A stretch of 52,853 nt of DNA from Streptomyces verrucosisporus (GTDB lineage: Bacteria; Actinomycetota; Actinomycetes; Streptomycetales; Streptomycetaceae): assembly GCF_017114865.1 (NCBI RefSeq), contig NZ_JADEYH010000032.1, positions 1 through 52,853 of the forward strand, read 5' to 3'. Of this stretch, positions 45,272 to 52,853 are shown in pieces. Within the stretch, counting starts at the first letter, position 1. Each line of letters begins with the position of its first letter. Under the pieces are notes generated by a model. It worked only from the letters and a program-made list of their open reading frames with translations, did no database searches and was not told the DNA's origin. Position numbers and translations under genes: made by a program.

Positions 45272-45449
45272 CCGGGCGCACGTCCCGCGCGACACCGGTG
45301 CGCGGCCGGTGCCGCACGGGCGGGCGATCGGCCGGTGCGAAGGAAGCCCTGTTCGGCGCGTCTTCCGCCGCGCTCCGGAAAACTCCCTTGTTTGGCCGAC
45401 GAGTTCATGGCAATGCGGTTCTCTGAAGACGACAAGGAGGTACCCAGAC

Positions 45450-45731
45450 ATGGGCATTATCGCGTGGATTCTCATCGGTCTGCTCGCCGGATTGGTCGCC
45501 AAAGCCATCATGCCGGGCAAGGACCCGGGCGGCATCCTCGTCACGATGCTGATCGGTATCGCGGGCGGCCTTCTCGGCGGTTTCCTCGGCAAGGTGATAT
45601 TCGGGGTCGACTCGATCGACGGATTCTTCGACCTCTCCACCTGGATCGCCGCCATCATCGGTTCGGTCATCGTTCTGGCCGTCTACCGGGCCGTGACCGG
45701 CCGCGGCAACCGCCGCCACGTCCACGCCTGA
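45450..45731 (+). CDS. GlsB/YeaQ/YmgE family stress membrane protein
   Basis: This 93-aa protein has three membrane helices: MGIIAWILIGLLAGLVAKAIMPG (family signature AxxImPGkdpGG), MLIGIAGGLLGGFLG (glycine-zipper), and TWIAAIIGSVIVLAVYRAV. It is typical of transglycosylase-associated/YmgE proteins induced by stress, and its molecular role is unknown. AAGGAGGT stands at good spacing before ATG 45450. The strong 48-base palindrome downstream ends the transcript. Confidence 0.93.
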   Translation: MGIIAWILIGLLAGLVAKAIMPGKDPGGILVTMLIGIAGGLLGGFLGKVIFGVDSIDGFFDLSTWIAAIIGSVIVLAVYRAVTGRGNRRHVHA

Positions 45732-46105
45732 CCCGGTACTGGCCCTTCGGATACGCGGTGACCGGTTACCGGCCCCGCCGACCGGTTCGCGCACCCCCGG
45801 TGGCCCGCTCGGCCGAGCGGGCCACCGGGGGTGCGCCGTGCCGGGGTCCGGCCACCGCGGCGCCGTTCCGGCCGCGTTCGGTCCCTCCGGGCCCTCCGTG
45901 CACTCGTTTCCGCCCGGGATCCTCCGAGAGGGAGGGCGGGAAAAGCGAATCAGGCCGGGTGGACCGGGTCGCGGGGGATTTTCCCGCACCGGTTCCCCGG
46001 TCCGGCCGAAGGGTTTTCCGGTGCGGAATTCCTCTCCCGGGAACTGCGCACCGGGATGAACGGCTTCGTTCTCTCCGGCGGGAGACGGACCCGGACGGCC
46101 CGGGC
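45732..46105. other. Intergenic region with long palindrome
   Basis: This is a 374-base stretch between convergent genes. It contains the perfect palindrome listed next. I see no gene in the remainder. Confidence 0.5.
45789..45836. terminator. 48-base perfect palindrome, bidirectional terminator
   Basis: Two 24-base arms meet with no spacer (centre CGG|CCG at 45812/45813). Folded RNA would be an extended GC-rich hairpin. It lies between convergent genes, where it can end transcripts from both sides. Confidence 0.75.
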
Positions 46106-46945
46106 TCAGGGCTTGCGGGCGACCGCGGCGTAGCAGGCCGCCTCGGCGTCGCCGACGTCACCGAAGGTGTGGCCGGGGTCGGGGCGCCAGCGGTGGGAGG
46201 TGGTGACCCCCGGCTCGAACAGCTCCCAGCCGCTGAAGAACCGGGTGAACTCCTCCCTGGTGCGGGCCTGTCCGGGGGTTCCCGAGGCGCGGTAGGCCTC
46301 GGTCAGGCGGGCGATGCCCTCCGGGTCGAAGTCTGGGGTGACATGGCTGATGGCCAGGGTGCTGCCGGACGGCAGCGCGTTCTTGAAGTGCTCGACGATC
46401 TCGTGCGCCCGGTGCTCGCCGGGCACGAAGTGCAGCAGGGCGTTGAGACTGAGCGCCACCGGCTCGCCCAGGTCGAGGGTCCGTTTCACCTCGGGGGCGG
46501 CCAGGAGGGCGGCCGGATCGGTGACGTCGGCATGGACGTAGGCGGTGCGTCCCGCCGGGTGGCTGCGCAGCAGGGCCTGGGCGTGGGCGAGCACGATGGG
46601 GTCGTTGTCGGCGTAGACCACCCGCGACTCGGGCGCCACTGCCTGGGCCACCTCGTGGAGGTTGGGCGAGGTGGGGATGCCGGTGCCCACGTCGAGGAAC
46701 TGGCGCATGCCGGCGGTGGCCAGGAAGCCGGTGGCCCGGTGCGTGAACTCACGGTTGGCGCGGGCGGCCACCAGGACGGAGGGGAAGATCGCCATGGCCC
46801 GTCCGGCGGCCTCGCGGTCGGCGGGGAAGTTGGTGTGACCGCCGAGGTAGTAGTCGTACATGCGGGCGGAGTGCGCCCGGTCCAGTTCCAGGTCGACCGC
46901 GCTGTCGTCCGCGCCGCCGGTGGTGCCGTCGACCGTCTGGGACAC
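46106..46945 (-). CDS. SAM-dependent methyltransferase, DUF574 family
   Basis: This 279-aa protein belongs to an expanded actinomycete group. LELDRAHSARMYDYYLGGHTNFPADREAA is the characteristic N-terminal motif. FLDVGTGIPTSPNLHEVAQAVAPESRVVYADNDPIVLAHAQAL holds the SAM-binding Rossmann motif I and the acidic D of strand 2. Then come TAYVHADVTDP, LSLNALLHFVPGE, and FSGWELFEPGV. The substrate is unknown. GTG 46945 is chosen (AAAGG upstream); GTG 46954 is an alternative. It is divergent from the sigma-like gene across 318 bases. Confidence 0.9.
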   Translation of the reverse strand: MSQTVDGTTGGADDSAVDLELDRAHSARMYDYYLGGHTNFPADREAAGRAMAIFPSVLVAARANREFTHRATGFLATAGMRQFLDVGTGIPTSPNLHEVAQAVAPESRVVYADNDPIVLAHAQALLRSHPAGRTAYVHADVTDPAALLAAPEVKRTLDLGEPVALSLNALLHFVPGEHRAHEIVEHFKNALPSGSTLAISHVTPDFDPEGIARLTEAYRASGTPGQARTREEFTRFFSGWELFEPGVTTSHRWRPDPGHTFGDVGDAEAACYAAVARKP

Positions 46946-47263
46946 CTTGATCACACCTTTCGTGAGCACTCGCCGGTTCACTGTCGGATCCCCCAACAGG
47001 CTTGCGAGGCACGGTGGTCGGGGAAGGCGGTGTACTGTACCGTCCCCTCCGTCCGCCATGGCGGTAATCACACTATTACTCTGGGCCCACTTTTTGGGAA
47101 ACCACTGTCCGACGATGCCCACGATCCGATTGGCTTGGCGGGCGAGGTCCCGTCCCCTCGCGCCGGCGGTCGCCTCCACCGGGGAGTGCCGAGGCGCACG
47201 CGGGGCGGGACGCCCGCGACCGACGACCCGACGAGCACCCACACGGAGCCGGGAAGACACGCG
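46946..47263. other. Divergent promoter region
   Basis: This is a 318-base gap between the methyltransferase and sigma-like genes. It is more AT-rich around 47060-47110 (TAATCACACTATTACTC). It probably carries both promoters; I cannot fix the elements. Confidence 0.4.
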
Positions 47264-47890
47264 GTGAACACCCCTGACAACGTCCCCGTCGACGTGGACG
47301 CCGACCCCCCGCAACCCTCCGTCCGCCACCGGCGGACACCCCTGACCTTCGACGCCTTCCACGAGTACCACCACCGGGTGTGGCTGAGGTACGCCCGTAC
47401 CCAGGTGGGCAGCCGTACCGGCGCGGAGGCGGTGGTGGAGGCCGCCTGCGCCCAACTGCTGAGCGACTGGAACCACGTACTGGAACAGGAGTCCGTCCCG
47501 GCCTACGCCTGGGCGGTGTTCAAGGAGCGGATCCGGGAGCGGCTGGACCGCGACGGCCGTGCCCCGGCGCTGGCGGAGACCGCGGCCTTCGAGGCCGCCT
47601 GCCGCGGCCGGCTGCTGGAAGAACTGCTGGACGAGGCGGACGGACCGGACGCGGCGGACGGGTTCACCGCCCTGGAGAACGGGCTGCGCCTGTACACGGC
47701 CATCACCGAACTGCCCGAACGGCAGCACGACATCGTCGTTCTGCGCTATGTACTGGGGTGTCCCGAGGAGGACGTGGCCGAGTACCTGGGCTGCGGTACG
47801 GTCGCCGTGCGCGCGCAGGTACGGCACGCCAAGAGGAAACTGGCGGCCGGACTGGGCCAGGGAAGGAACCACAGGACGGGGGAGCGGTAA
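47264..47890 (+). CDS. Sigma-70-like (ECF-type) factor
   Basis: This 208-aa protein has a diverged region 2 (FDAFHEYHHRVWLRYARTQVGSRTGAEAVVEAACAQLLSDWN, about 30-75) and a clear region 4 (ITELPERQHDIVVLRYVLGCPEEDVAEYLGCGTVAVRAQVRHAKRKLA, about 145-195), the helix-turn-helix contacting the -35 element. Region 2 lacks a well-preserved -10 recognition helix, so it may be a specialised or weak sigma factor. No anti-sigma gene is recognisable; the next gene follows one base after the stop and may be a partner. The start is GTG 47264 after GGGAAG. Confidence 0.8.
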   Translation: MNTPDNVPVDVDADPPQPSVRHRRTPLTFDAFHEYHHRVWLRYARTQVGSRTGAEAVVEAACAQLLSDWNHVLEQESVPAYAWAVFKERIRERLDRDGRAPALAETAAFEAACRGRLLEELLDEADGPDAADGFTALENGLRLYTAITELPERQHDIVVLRYVLGCPEEDVAEYLGCGTVAVRAQVRHAKRKLAAGLGQGRNHRTGER

Positions 47891-47891
47891 C

Positions 47892-48623
47892 GTGCGCGGC
47901 ACCGGGGAGCACCGGAGGATCGACGCGCTGCTGGAGGGGGCGGAGGTCCTCGGCGGCGAGTACGACGGCTACGACCCGGCCGCCGCACGGGAGCGCATCG
48001 CCCGTGCCGTCGCCGCCGGCCCGCCCTCCGCACGGCCGCCGGCGAACCCGGACACCGGATGGCGCTACCGAACCGTCCACGAACAGGCCGCCCACGATCT
48101 GGACCTCGCCATCTCCCTGGTGGTGGGTTCGCCCGGGGCGGCCGGGAGCCTGGCGCGGCTGATCGACCACCGGCGTGCCGAGCCCGAGGGCGCGCTGGTC
48201 TTCGCCTGCCTGCTCCATCTGGTCGGCCACCGGGACGCGGCCCAGTTCTGGTGGCAGTTCGCGGCCGGAGGAGGCAGCCGCACCGCGGCCTTCTGCCTCT
48301 GCCTCCACCACCGGCGCCTGGGGGAGTTCCGCGACGCCGACTACTGGCGCCGGCAGGCAGCCCTGCTGGGGAGCGCCCGTACCGCAGCCCGAGCCCCTCG
48401 GAGCACCGCCGGCGTGCCCGGCCCGCACGGCTTCCTGCTTCCGGACGCCGTCCGCCGGGACCTGCTCACCCAGTGCCACCGCGGCCGGCACCCCCGGCTG
48501 CCGGCCGCGGTGGAGGCGGTGGTCAACCGGCTGCGCGTCGACGGGGACGACGAGGACTACGGCGAGATCCCCCGGCCCGAGCCGGGGCTGCCGGAGGAAC
48601 TGGCCGGGCCCCGCCCCCACTGA
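47892..48623 (+). CDS. Hypothetical protein paired with the sigma-like factor
   Basis: This is a 243-aa soluble protein of no family I recognise. The central part (about 90-165: ALVFACLLHLVGHRDAAQFWWQFAAGGGSRTAAFCLCLHHRRLGEFRDADYWRRQAALL) looks like TPR/Sel1-type helical pairs, as in actinomycete proteins found next to such sigma factors. There is no membrane segment. GTG 47892 is one base after the sigma-like stop, so the two are co-translated. A regulatory partner role is inference. Confidence 0.75.
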   Translation: MRGTGEHRRIDALLEGAEVLGGEYDGYDPAAARERIARAVAAGPPSARPPANPDTGWRYRTVHEQAAHDLDLAISLVVGSPGAAGSLARLIDHRRAEPEGALVFACLLHLVGHRDAAQFWWQFAAGGGSRTAAFCLCLHHRRLGEFRDADYWRRQAALLGSARTAARAPRSTAGVPGPHGFLLPDAVRRDLLTQCHRGRHPRLPAAVEAVVNRLRVDGDDEDYGEIPRPEPGLPEELAGPRPH

Positions 48624-48635
48624 GGCGGGCGTGGT

Positions 48636-49316
48636 TCAGGCGGTCGCCGAGAAGTCCCCGTGGGAGTGGACGGGGTGGCCGGCCCGCTCCGCCGCGACCC
48701 GCCAGGCGGCGACGACCGCCCGGCGGGCGCGGGCGGTGGCCGTGACCACGTCGCCCGACAGCCGGACCGGCTCGCCGACGTGGACGTGCACGCCGGGGCG
48801 GCGCAGCGGGGCGGTGACGAACCCGGCGACCTGCTTGGCGGTGGAACCGGAGCTGATCCGGCGGGAACCGGCCTGCCCGAGAGGCACCACCGGGGCGCCG
48901 GTGGCCAGCGCCAGCCGGGCCAGCCCGCTGCGGAACGGGCCGGGCTCGGCCTCGCCGGAGTCCGCGCGGCGCGGCAGCCCGCCCTCGCCGTAGATGAGCA
49001 CGACCCGGCCCGCCGCGAGCGCGGTGGCGGCACCCTCCAGCGAGGCGGCGGCCCGCTCGGTGCCCCGGTGCACCGGCACGTGCCCGTCGCGGGCGAGGGC
49101 CTGGCGCAGACCCGGTATCCGCCACAGCCCGGCGGTCGCCAGCACCACGGGCCGGGTGTCCAGGCGGTGCAGGGCGGCCAGGACCACGCCGGGGTCGACC
49201 AGGGAGGTGTGGTTGGCGGCGACGATGCTGCCGGGCGCGAGCTCGGCGCCGGGGTCGGAGGTGACCCGCAGGCGGCCGAGGGCGGGGACGACGGTACGGG
49301 CGACGGTGCTGAGCAC
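48636..49316 (-). CDS. Lysophospholipid (1-acylglycerol-3-phosphate) acyltransferase, PlsC-like
   Basis: This is a 226-aa protein. VAANHTSLVDPGVVLAAL contains the NHxxxxD catalytic motif. RDGHVPVHRGTERA is motif II, VVLIYGEGGLPRR is motif III (E-G), and APVVPLGQAGS is motif IV (V-P). It would transfer an acyl group to a lysophospholipid at the membrane face. GTG 49316 has GGAGGAG six bases upstream and gives a normal N-terminus (MLSTVARTVVPALGRL). In-frame ATG codons at 49460 and 49484 would add a low-complexity leader. Myxobacterial PUFA synthases carry such an acyltransferase domain; this separate gene lies 6 kb from the operon, so any link is speculative. Confidence 0.88.
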   Translation of the reverse strand: MLSTVARTVVPALGRLRVTSDPGAELAPGSIVAANHTSLVDPGVVLAALHRLDTRPVVLATAGLWRIPGLRQALARDGHVPVHRGTERAAASLEGAATALAAGRVVLIYGEGGLPRRADSGEAEPGPFRSGLARLALATGAPVVPLGQAGSRRISSGSTAKQVAGFVTAPLRRPGVHVHVGEPVRLSGDVVTATARARRAVVAAWRVAAERAGHPVHSHGDFSATA

Positions 49317-49777
49317 GGCGGGCTCCTCCGGGTACTCCTGCGCGGTTGTCGGTGCGTCCGCCGGACGCCGGGCACCGGACGCTCGATGCCGGACGCGGGA
49401 AAGGGCGGCGGGCCCATCCTCGCCGGGCGCGCCCGGCGGCGCCTGAGTAGCCGTACTCATCCGCCCCGGGCGTTCCCGCACCATGTGGCGTGTCCATACG
49501 TCTGTGTGAGTGGGCGGGTGGATCGGGCGGGACCGGCCGCACCGCCGCCGTGGCGGCCGGAGACCGGCCCCCGCCTCGCGGAACGGAGTTCGCCCCGCCG
49601 GCTCCCCCCGGACGCACCCGCCGGGAGAGGAGCACGGCAGGGGGCTGATGCTGGTCGAGGCCGTAAGCGAGGCCCGGGGCATCCGGGAGGCACACGGCTG
49701 CGGCTGGTCGGTGTGGGCCGGGCCGCCGGCCTCCGCCGCGGGACGCTGACGCGCGCCCCGGGCGGCACGTGCGCCGG
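49317..49777. other. Intergenic stretch
   Basis: This is a 461-base gap between two minus-strand genes. A possible plus-strand mini-ORF (49648-49749, 33 codons, GAGAGGAG upstream but poorly spaced) begins MLVEAVSEARGIREAHGCG. I do not consider it established. Confidence 0.35.
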
Positions 49778-50188
49778 TCAGGCCTTGCGGTAGCCGTACG
49801 CCTCCGCCGCGGCCGCCGCGACCGCGTCCAGGTCCGCACCGGTGGAGGCGGTGACCACGGCCGCGACCGCGCCCTCGACGAAGGGCGCGTCCACCAGACG
49901 GGCGCCCGGGGGCAGCTCGTCCTCCTCCGCGAGAAGCGTGCGCACCGTCAGCACCGCACTGCCCAGGTCCACAAGCACCGCCACACCCGCGCCCCGGTCG
50001 ACCCGGCGGGCCGCCTCGGTGATCAGCTCCGAACTGGTGCCCAGCCCGCCGTCCCCGGTTCCGCCGGCGGGCGCTACGGGGACATCGGCGCCGCCCGCCA
50101 GCCCGAGCGCCATATGGGCGACGGACTCGGCCACCTGCCTGCTGTGCGAGACCAGCACGACGCCGACCCGGCCGCTCACCGCGCTCAC
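49778..50188 (-). CDS. dhaM: Dihydroxyacetone kinase phosphotransfer subunit DhaM
   Basis: This is a 136-aa EIIA(Man)-like protein. VGVVLVSHSRQVAESV holds the His that takes phosphate from HPr. GGLGTSSELITEAARRV and VAVLVDLGSAVLTVRTLL complete the fold. Only the minimal EIIA domain is present, without the HPr/EI fusions seen in E. coli DhaM, so general PTS proteins encoded elsewhere must supply phosphate. GTG 50188 overlaps the dhaL stop (GTGA). It rephosphorylates ADP bound to DhaL. Cytosolic. Confidence 0.93.
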   Translation of the reverse strand: MSAVSGRVGVVLVSHSRQVAESVAHMALGLAGGADVPVAPAGGTGDGGLGTSSELITEAARRVDRGAGVAVLVDLGSAVLTVRTLLAEEDELPPGARLVDAPFVEGAVAAVVTASTGADLDAVAAAAAEAYGYRKA

Positions 50189-50826
50189 GCCGGCTCCCCG
50201 GTCGCGGCGGTGCCGGCGGTGTCGGCGAGCGCGGCGAAGAACAGTGCCGAGGAGGTGGCGCCGGGGTCCTGGTGCCCGACGCTGCGCTCGCCCAGATAAC
50301 TGGCCCGGCCCCTGCGCGCCCGCATCGGCACGGTGGTCTCGGCTCCCTCCTCGGCGGCCCTGCGCGCCGCCTCGAAGTCGTCGCCCGAATCGCCCAGCGC
50401 CTCGACGGCCGGGTACAGCGCGTCCAGCATCGTCTTGTCGCCCCGCGCCGCGGAACCCAGCTGCGCCACCGCCTCCACCCCGGAGTGCAGCGCCTCCCGC
50501 AACCGCTGCGGTTCCACGCTCTCCTGGTCGCCCAGCACCTTGCCCGCGCGGCGCAGCAGCGTCCCGTACAGCGGGCCCGAGGCACCGCCGACGGTGGAGA
50601 TCAGCCGGCGCCCGGCGAGGGCGAGCACCGCGCCGGGGGAGGAGGGGACCCCCTCCTCCAGGGCGGCGACCGCGGCGGTCAGTCCGCGACGCATGTTGGC
50701 GCCGTGGTCGGCGTCGCCGATGGCGGAGTCCAGCTCGGTCAGCCGGTCCGCCTCCCGGTCCACGGCGGCCGAGACCGCGGACATCCATCGGCGGAAGAAG
50801 TCGGCGTCCAGTGCGACGGTCACCAC
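50185..50826 (-). CDS. dhaL: Dihydroxyacetone kinase ADP-binding subunit DhaL
   Basis: This is a 213-aa all-helical subunit. DSAIGDADHGANMRRGL holds the Asp/His set that binds Mg-ADP. GGASGPLYGTLLRRAGK and GDKTMLDALYPAVEAL are conserved, and YLGERSVGHQDPGATSSALFF closes the nucleotide site. It passes phosphate from DhaM~P through bound ADP/ATP to dihydroxyacetone on DhaK. AAGGAG precedes the paired GTG codons at 50826/50823. It lies 87 bases after dhaK and overlaps dhaM. Confidence 0.95.
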   Translation of the reverse strand: MVTVALDADFFRRWMSAVSAAVDREADRLTELDSAIGDADHGANMRRGLTAAVAALEEGVPSSPGAVLALAGRRLISTVGGASGPLYGTLLRRAGKVLGDQESVEPQRLREALHSGVEAVAQLGSAARGDKTMLDALYPAVEALGDSGDDFEAARRAAEEGAETTVPMRARRGRASYLGERSVGHQDPGATSSALFFAALADTAGTAATGEPA

Positions 50827-50913
50827 GGTCTCCTTGTCTGCGGGCTGCCTATGGGCTGTCTGCGGGCGGCGCCTGCGGTGGCCGCGTACGTTTCCCTGCC
50901 CGGCCGCCCGGGG

Positions 50914-51906
50914 TCACATGCCCCAGCGCAGTGCCGGGGTGCGCACCGGCGCGTCCCACAGCCGCAGCAGTTCCTCGTCCGCCTGGCACAGGGTGACGGA
51001 GCAGCCCGCCATGTCGAGCGAGGTGACGTAGCTGCCGACGAGGGTGCGGGCCACGGCCACACGGCGCTCGCCGAGCACCCGGTGGACCTCGGCGGCGAAG
51101 CCGTACAGCTCCAGCAGCGGGGTGGCGCCCATGCCGTTGACCAGCGCCAGCACGGGGCGGTCCGGGCGCAGGTCGTCCAGCACCGCGTCCACCGCCGTGT
51201 CCGCGATCTCGCCGGAGGTCATCATCCCCCGCCGCTCGCGGCCCGGCTCCCCGTGGATGCCGACGCCCAGCTCCAGCTCGCCGGGCGGCAGGTCGAAGGT
51301 GGGCACGCCCCGCGCCGGAGTCGTGCAGGCGCTCAGCGCGACGCCGAAGCTGCGGGAGGACTCCGCCACCTGCCGGGCCACCGCCTCCACGCGCTCCAGC
51401 GGCGCCCCCGCCTCGGCCGCCGCGCCCGCCAGCTTCTCCACGAACAGCGTGGCGCCGGTGCCGCGCCGCCCGGCGGTGTAGGTGCTGTCGACCACCGCCA
51501 CGTCGTCGTCGACCAGCACTCTGGCGACCCGCACGCCCTCGTCCTCGGCCAGCTCGGCGGCCATGTCGAAGTTCAGCACGTCGCCGGTGTAGTTCTTCAC
51601 CACGAACAGCACCCCCCGGCCGCTGTCCACGGCCGCCGCCGCCCGTGCCATCTGGTCCGGGACGGGGGAGGTGAACACCTCGCCGGGACAGGCCGCGTCC
51701 AGCATCCCGGGGCCGACGAACCCGCCGTGCAGCGGCTCGTGCCCCGAGCCGCCGCCGGAGACCAGCCCCACCTTGTCCGCGACCGGCGCGTCCCGGCGTA
51801 CCACCACCCGGTTGTCCACGTCGACCGTCAGCTCCGGATGGGCGGCGGCCATACCGCGCAGGGCGTCGGCCACCACCGTCTCCGGCACGTTGATCAACAT
51901 CTTCAT
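50914..51906 (-). CDS. dhaK: Dihydroxyacetone kinase substrate-binding subunit DhaK
   Basis: This 330-aa subunit binds dihydroxyacetone covalently through a His (GVGIHGEPG, His218) as a hemiaminal and yields dihydroxyacetone phosphate for glycolysis. Signatures are MKMLINVPETVV, GLVSGGGSGHEPLHGGFVGPGMLDAACPG, VVKNYTGDVLNFDMAAELA, and NGMGATPLLELYGF. GGGAGG lies before ATG 51906. It is first in the dhaK-dhaL-dhaM operon. No regulator or glycerol dehydrogenase gene is adjacent in the window. Confidence 0.96.
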   Translation of the reverse strand: MKMLINVPETVVADALRGMAAAHPELTVDVDNRVVVRRDAPVADKVGLVSGGGSGHEPLHGGFVGPGMLDAACPGEVFTSPVPDQMARAAAAVDSGRGVLFVVKNYTGDVLNFDMAAELAEDEGVRVARVLVDDDVAVVDSTYTAGRRGTGATLFVEKLAGAAAEAGAPLERVEAVARQVAESSRSFGVALSACTTPARGVPTFDLPPGELELGVGIHGEPGRERRGMMTSGEIADTAVDAVLDDLRPDRPVLALVNGMGATPLLELYGFAAEVHRVLGERRVAVARTLVGSYVTSLDMAGCSVTLCQADEELLRLWDAPVRTPALRWGM

Positions 51907-52247
51907 AGGTGCCTCCCAGGAAGCTTAGCGGGTGGGTCGTCGGCCTGCGTTTTTGCTGGTCAAGGCAGGTTCGGGTAGTCCTCGGTCCTGGCGGTCCGTA
52001 GCGGCCGGAAGCGGGCTGTGGCGGTACTGATGCTGACCTAATGCTGACTTTAGTGACGCCGTGTCAGGTTCCTGCGGTAGATCGACAGCATGCCGACCGG
52101 ATTCCTACGGAGGCAGTATCGGCCTTGCGACAGCGAAGGTCACGTGCAAGAACGTCATGGGCGCGCCTCGGTCCGAATCAGGGTGCACTTGGTTGCGGTC
52201 GGACGTCGATGTCTATGCGTACACCGGGCCTCGTCAACACGTAGGGC
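51907..52247. other. Gene-free region with direct repeats
   Basis: No coding frame can be supported. ATGCTGAC occurs at 52030-52037 and 52041-52048, an 11-base period. Composition is less GC-rich than the genes to the left. It probably contains the dhaK promoter near its left edge. Confidence 0.4.
52030..52048. repeat. Tandem ATGCTGAC direct repeat
   Basis: Two identical 8-base units are 11 bases apart, one turn of DNA, as at integrase arm sites or regulator boxes. Confidence 0.5.
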
Positions 52248-52553
52248 GGGGGCTGTAAGACGTTCGGCTCTGTCTCACTTCCGGTGGTGACGGACAGGAA
52301 CCATGATGATGAGCAGGCCCTCGACCAGAACCTGCGGGTCCGCGCACCGTAGCAATCGTTCTCCAGTACCGGCTGATCGGCTCGGCGCCTGTCCGTGAGG
52401 GAGGCGCGCCAAGCCCAGCGACCTCAGCGTACTGCCCTCCGTTCGAACTGCCGAGATCGGAGTGTCGGCCGTACTCTCTGCAAGCAACGCCGCCCAAATC
52501 TTACGCTCCGTTACCACTGGAAGTGAGGCAGACCCGAACGTTTGACAGACCCC
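52248..52553. mobile_element. MITE-like element with 47-bp inverted repeats
   Basis: The ends 52248-52294 and 52507-52553 are inverted copies with about 40 of 47 positions identical (shared core ACGTTCGG, TCTG, CTCACTTCC, GTGGT, ACGGA). The 306-base unit has room for no transposase. One minus-strand frame inside (52275-52517) has no recognisable motif. This is the form of a non-autonomous element or an internally deleted IS. No clear target duplication was seen. Confidence 0.7.
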
Positions 52554-52796
52554 AACGTCACTCGGAGGTCGGAAAAGGCTCGCGGTGCGTTGTCCAATGC
52601 AGCAAGCGCTTAGAAGGCGCTCGCCGTGTTCGCATCCGCATCCTGCTGACCTGCAAGGAAGCCGTACGCGGGGCTGTCTTTCCGTAAGCCGTGGGACGTA
52701 TGTGGGACGTGGGCGCTCCCTACTGCCGACCGGTGGACCGACTCTGTACCGTGCTTGGCGCTGCGGAGCCCGCGGACTGCGCGGCGAAAGCGCGCG
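52554..52796. other. Gene-free region with direct repeats
   Basis: No supported gene. GTGGGACGT occurs at 52691-52699 and 52702-52710, again an 11-base period. Confidence 0.4.
52691..52710. repeat. Tandem GTGGGACGT direct repeat
   Basis: Two identical 9-base units have an 11-base period. Repeats of this kind occur next to integration sites of actinomycete tyrosine-integrase elements (inference). Confidence 0.45.
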
Positions 52797-52853
52797 ATGA
52801 CCGATGGAGCCGTCGGGTCGGCTCTCTCCCTTACAGGGAGGCGGCGTTCTCTG
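52797..52853 (+). other. Possible gene start running off the window
   Basis: ATG 52797 opens 19 codons without stop to the end (MTDGAVGSALSLTG...). No clear ribosome binding site is present. A hairpin, CTCCCT-TAC-AGGGAG (52826-52840), lies inside it, so this may equally be non-coding. Confidence 0.2.

Noticed and set aside
46106..47902. Minus-strand 598-codon frame running through the sigma-like gene into the methyltransferase
   Set aside because: Only the last 279 codons show methyltransferase motifs. The rest is antisense to the sigma-like gene and the intergenic region.
48636..49484. Longer PlsC-like protein from ATG 49460 or 49484
   Set aside because: The extra N-terminus is low complexity and poorly initiated. 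GTG 49316 has a strong GGAGGAG and gives the usual family start.

Overview
The window is high-GC actinobacterial DNA, almost certainly Streptomyces or a close relative. The evidence is strong third-position GC bias, many GTG starts, ATGA/GTGA stop-start overlaps, a c-di-AMP riboswitch in front of a resuscitation-promoting factor, a monomeric isocitrate dehydrogenase, a DUF574-type methyltransferase, an SPW-repeat protein and a GlsB-type membrane protein. No rRNA, tRNA or CRISPR array was found.

Layout. 1-750: an IS5-type transposase fragment abuts a truncated IS3 orfA. 869-3487: small accessory genes, including a frameshifted DUF1254/DUF1214 gene. 4007-7739: c-di-AMP riboswitch and Rpf muralytic enzyme, then icd. 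7851-10330: a phosphatase and a short-chain dehydrogenase downstream of a TetR gene, with a palindromic operator between. 10714-16276: mostly membrane proteins (DUF1622, DUF421, SPW, two channel-like proteins, a cation/proton antiporter). 16407-19162: Csp-type copper-binding protein, a decayed lipoprotein, ArsR and a BBE-type flavoenzyme.

The centre (about 20.07-42.52 kb) is one plus-strand operon encoding a polyunsaturated-fatty-acid-synthase-like (Pfa-type) system. Its order is: promoter with internal operator; 23-codon leader ORF; flavin oxidoreductase (COG2907-like); free ACP; thioesterase; KS-AT-ACP; KR-DH; KS-CLF-AT-DH-DH (2417 aa); PfaD-type enoyl reductase; two 594-aa acyl-CoA dehydrogenase homologues; Sfp-type PPTase. 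Most junctions are translationally coupled. KS-AT-ACP and KR-DH lie in different frames. They are joined at a perfect X XXY YYZ slippery heptamer (26847-26853) with an SD-like element upstream and hairpins downstream, and the KR frame has no usable start codon. I propose that a programmed -1 frameshift makes a full PfaA-type KS-AT-ACP-KR-DH protein. The single ACP (most PfaA proteins carry several), the extra free ACP and thioesterase, and the three extra flavoproteins set this system apart from textbook EPA/DHA synthases. It probably makes a modified polyunsaturated or polyene acyl product, but the product cannot be read from sequence.

Right of the cluster: MerR divergent from a DUF3291-like protein and an MFS exporter (operators between them), a GlsB-like protein, a DUF574 methyltransferase, a sigma-like factor with its partner, a PlsC-like acyltransferase and the dhaKLM operon (minus strand). 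The last 0.9 kb has no clear gene. It holds a 306-bp MITE-like element with 47-bp inverted repeats and two sets of 11-bp-period direct repeats that look like scars of an integrative element.
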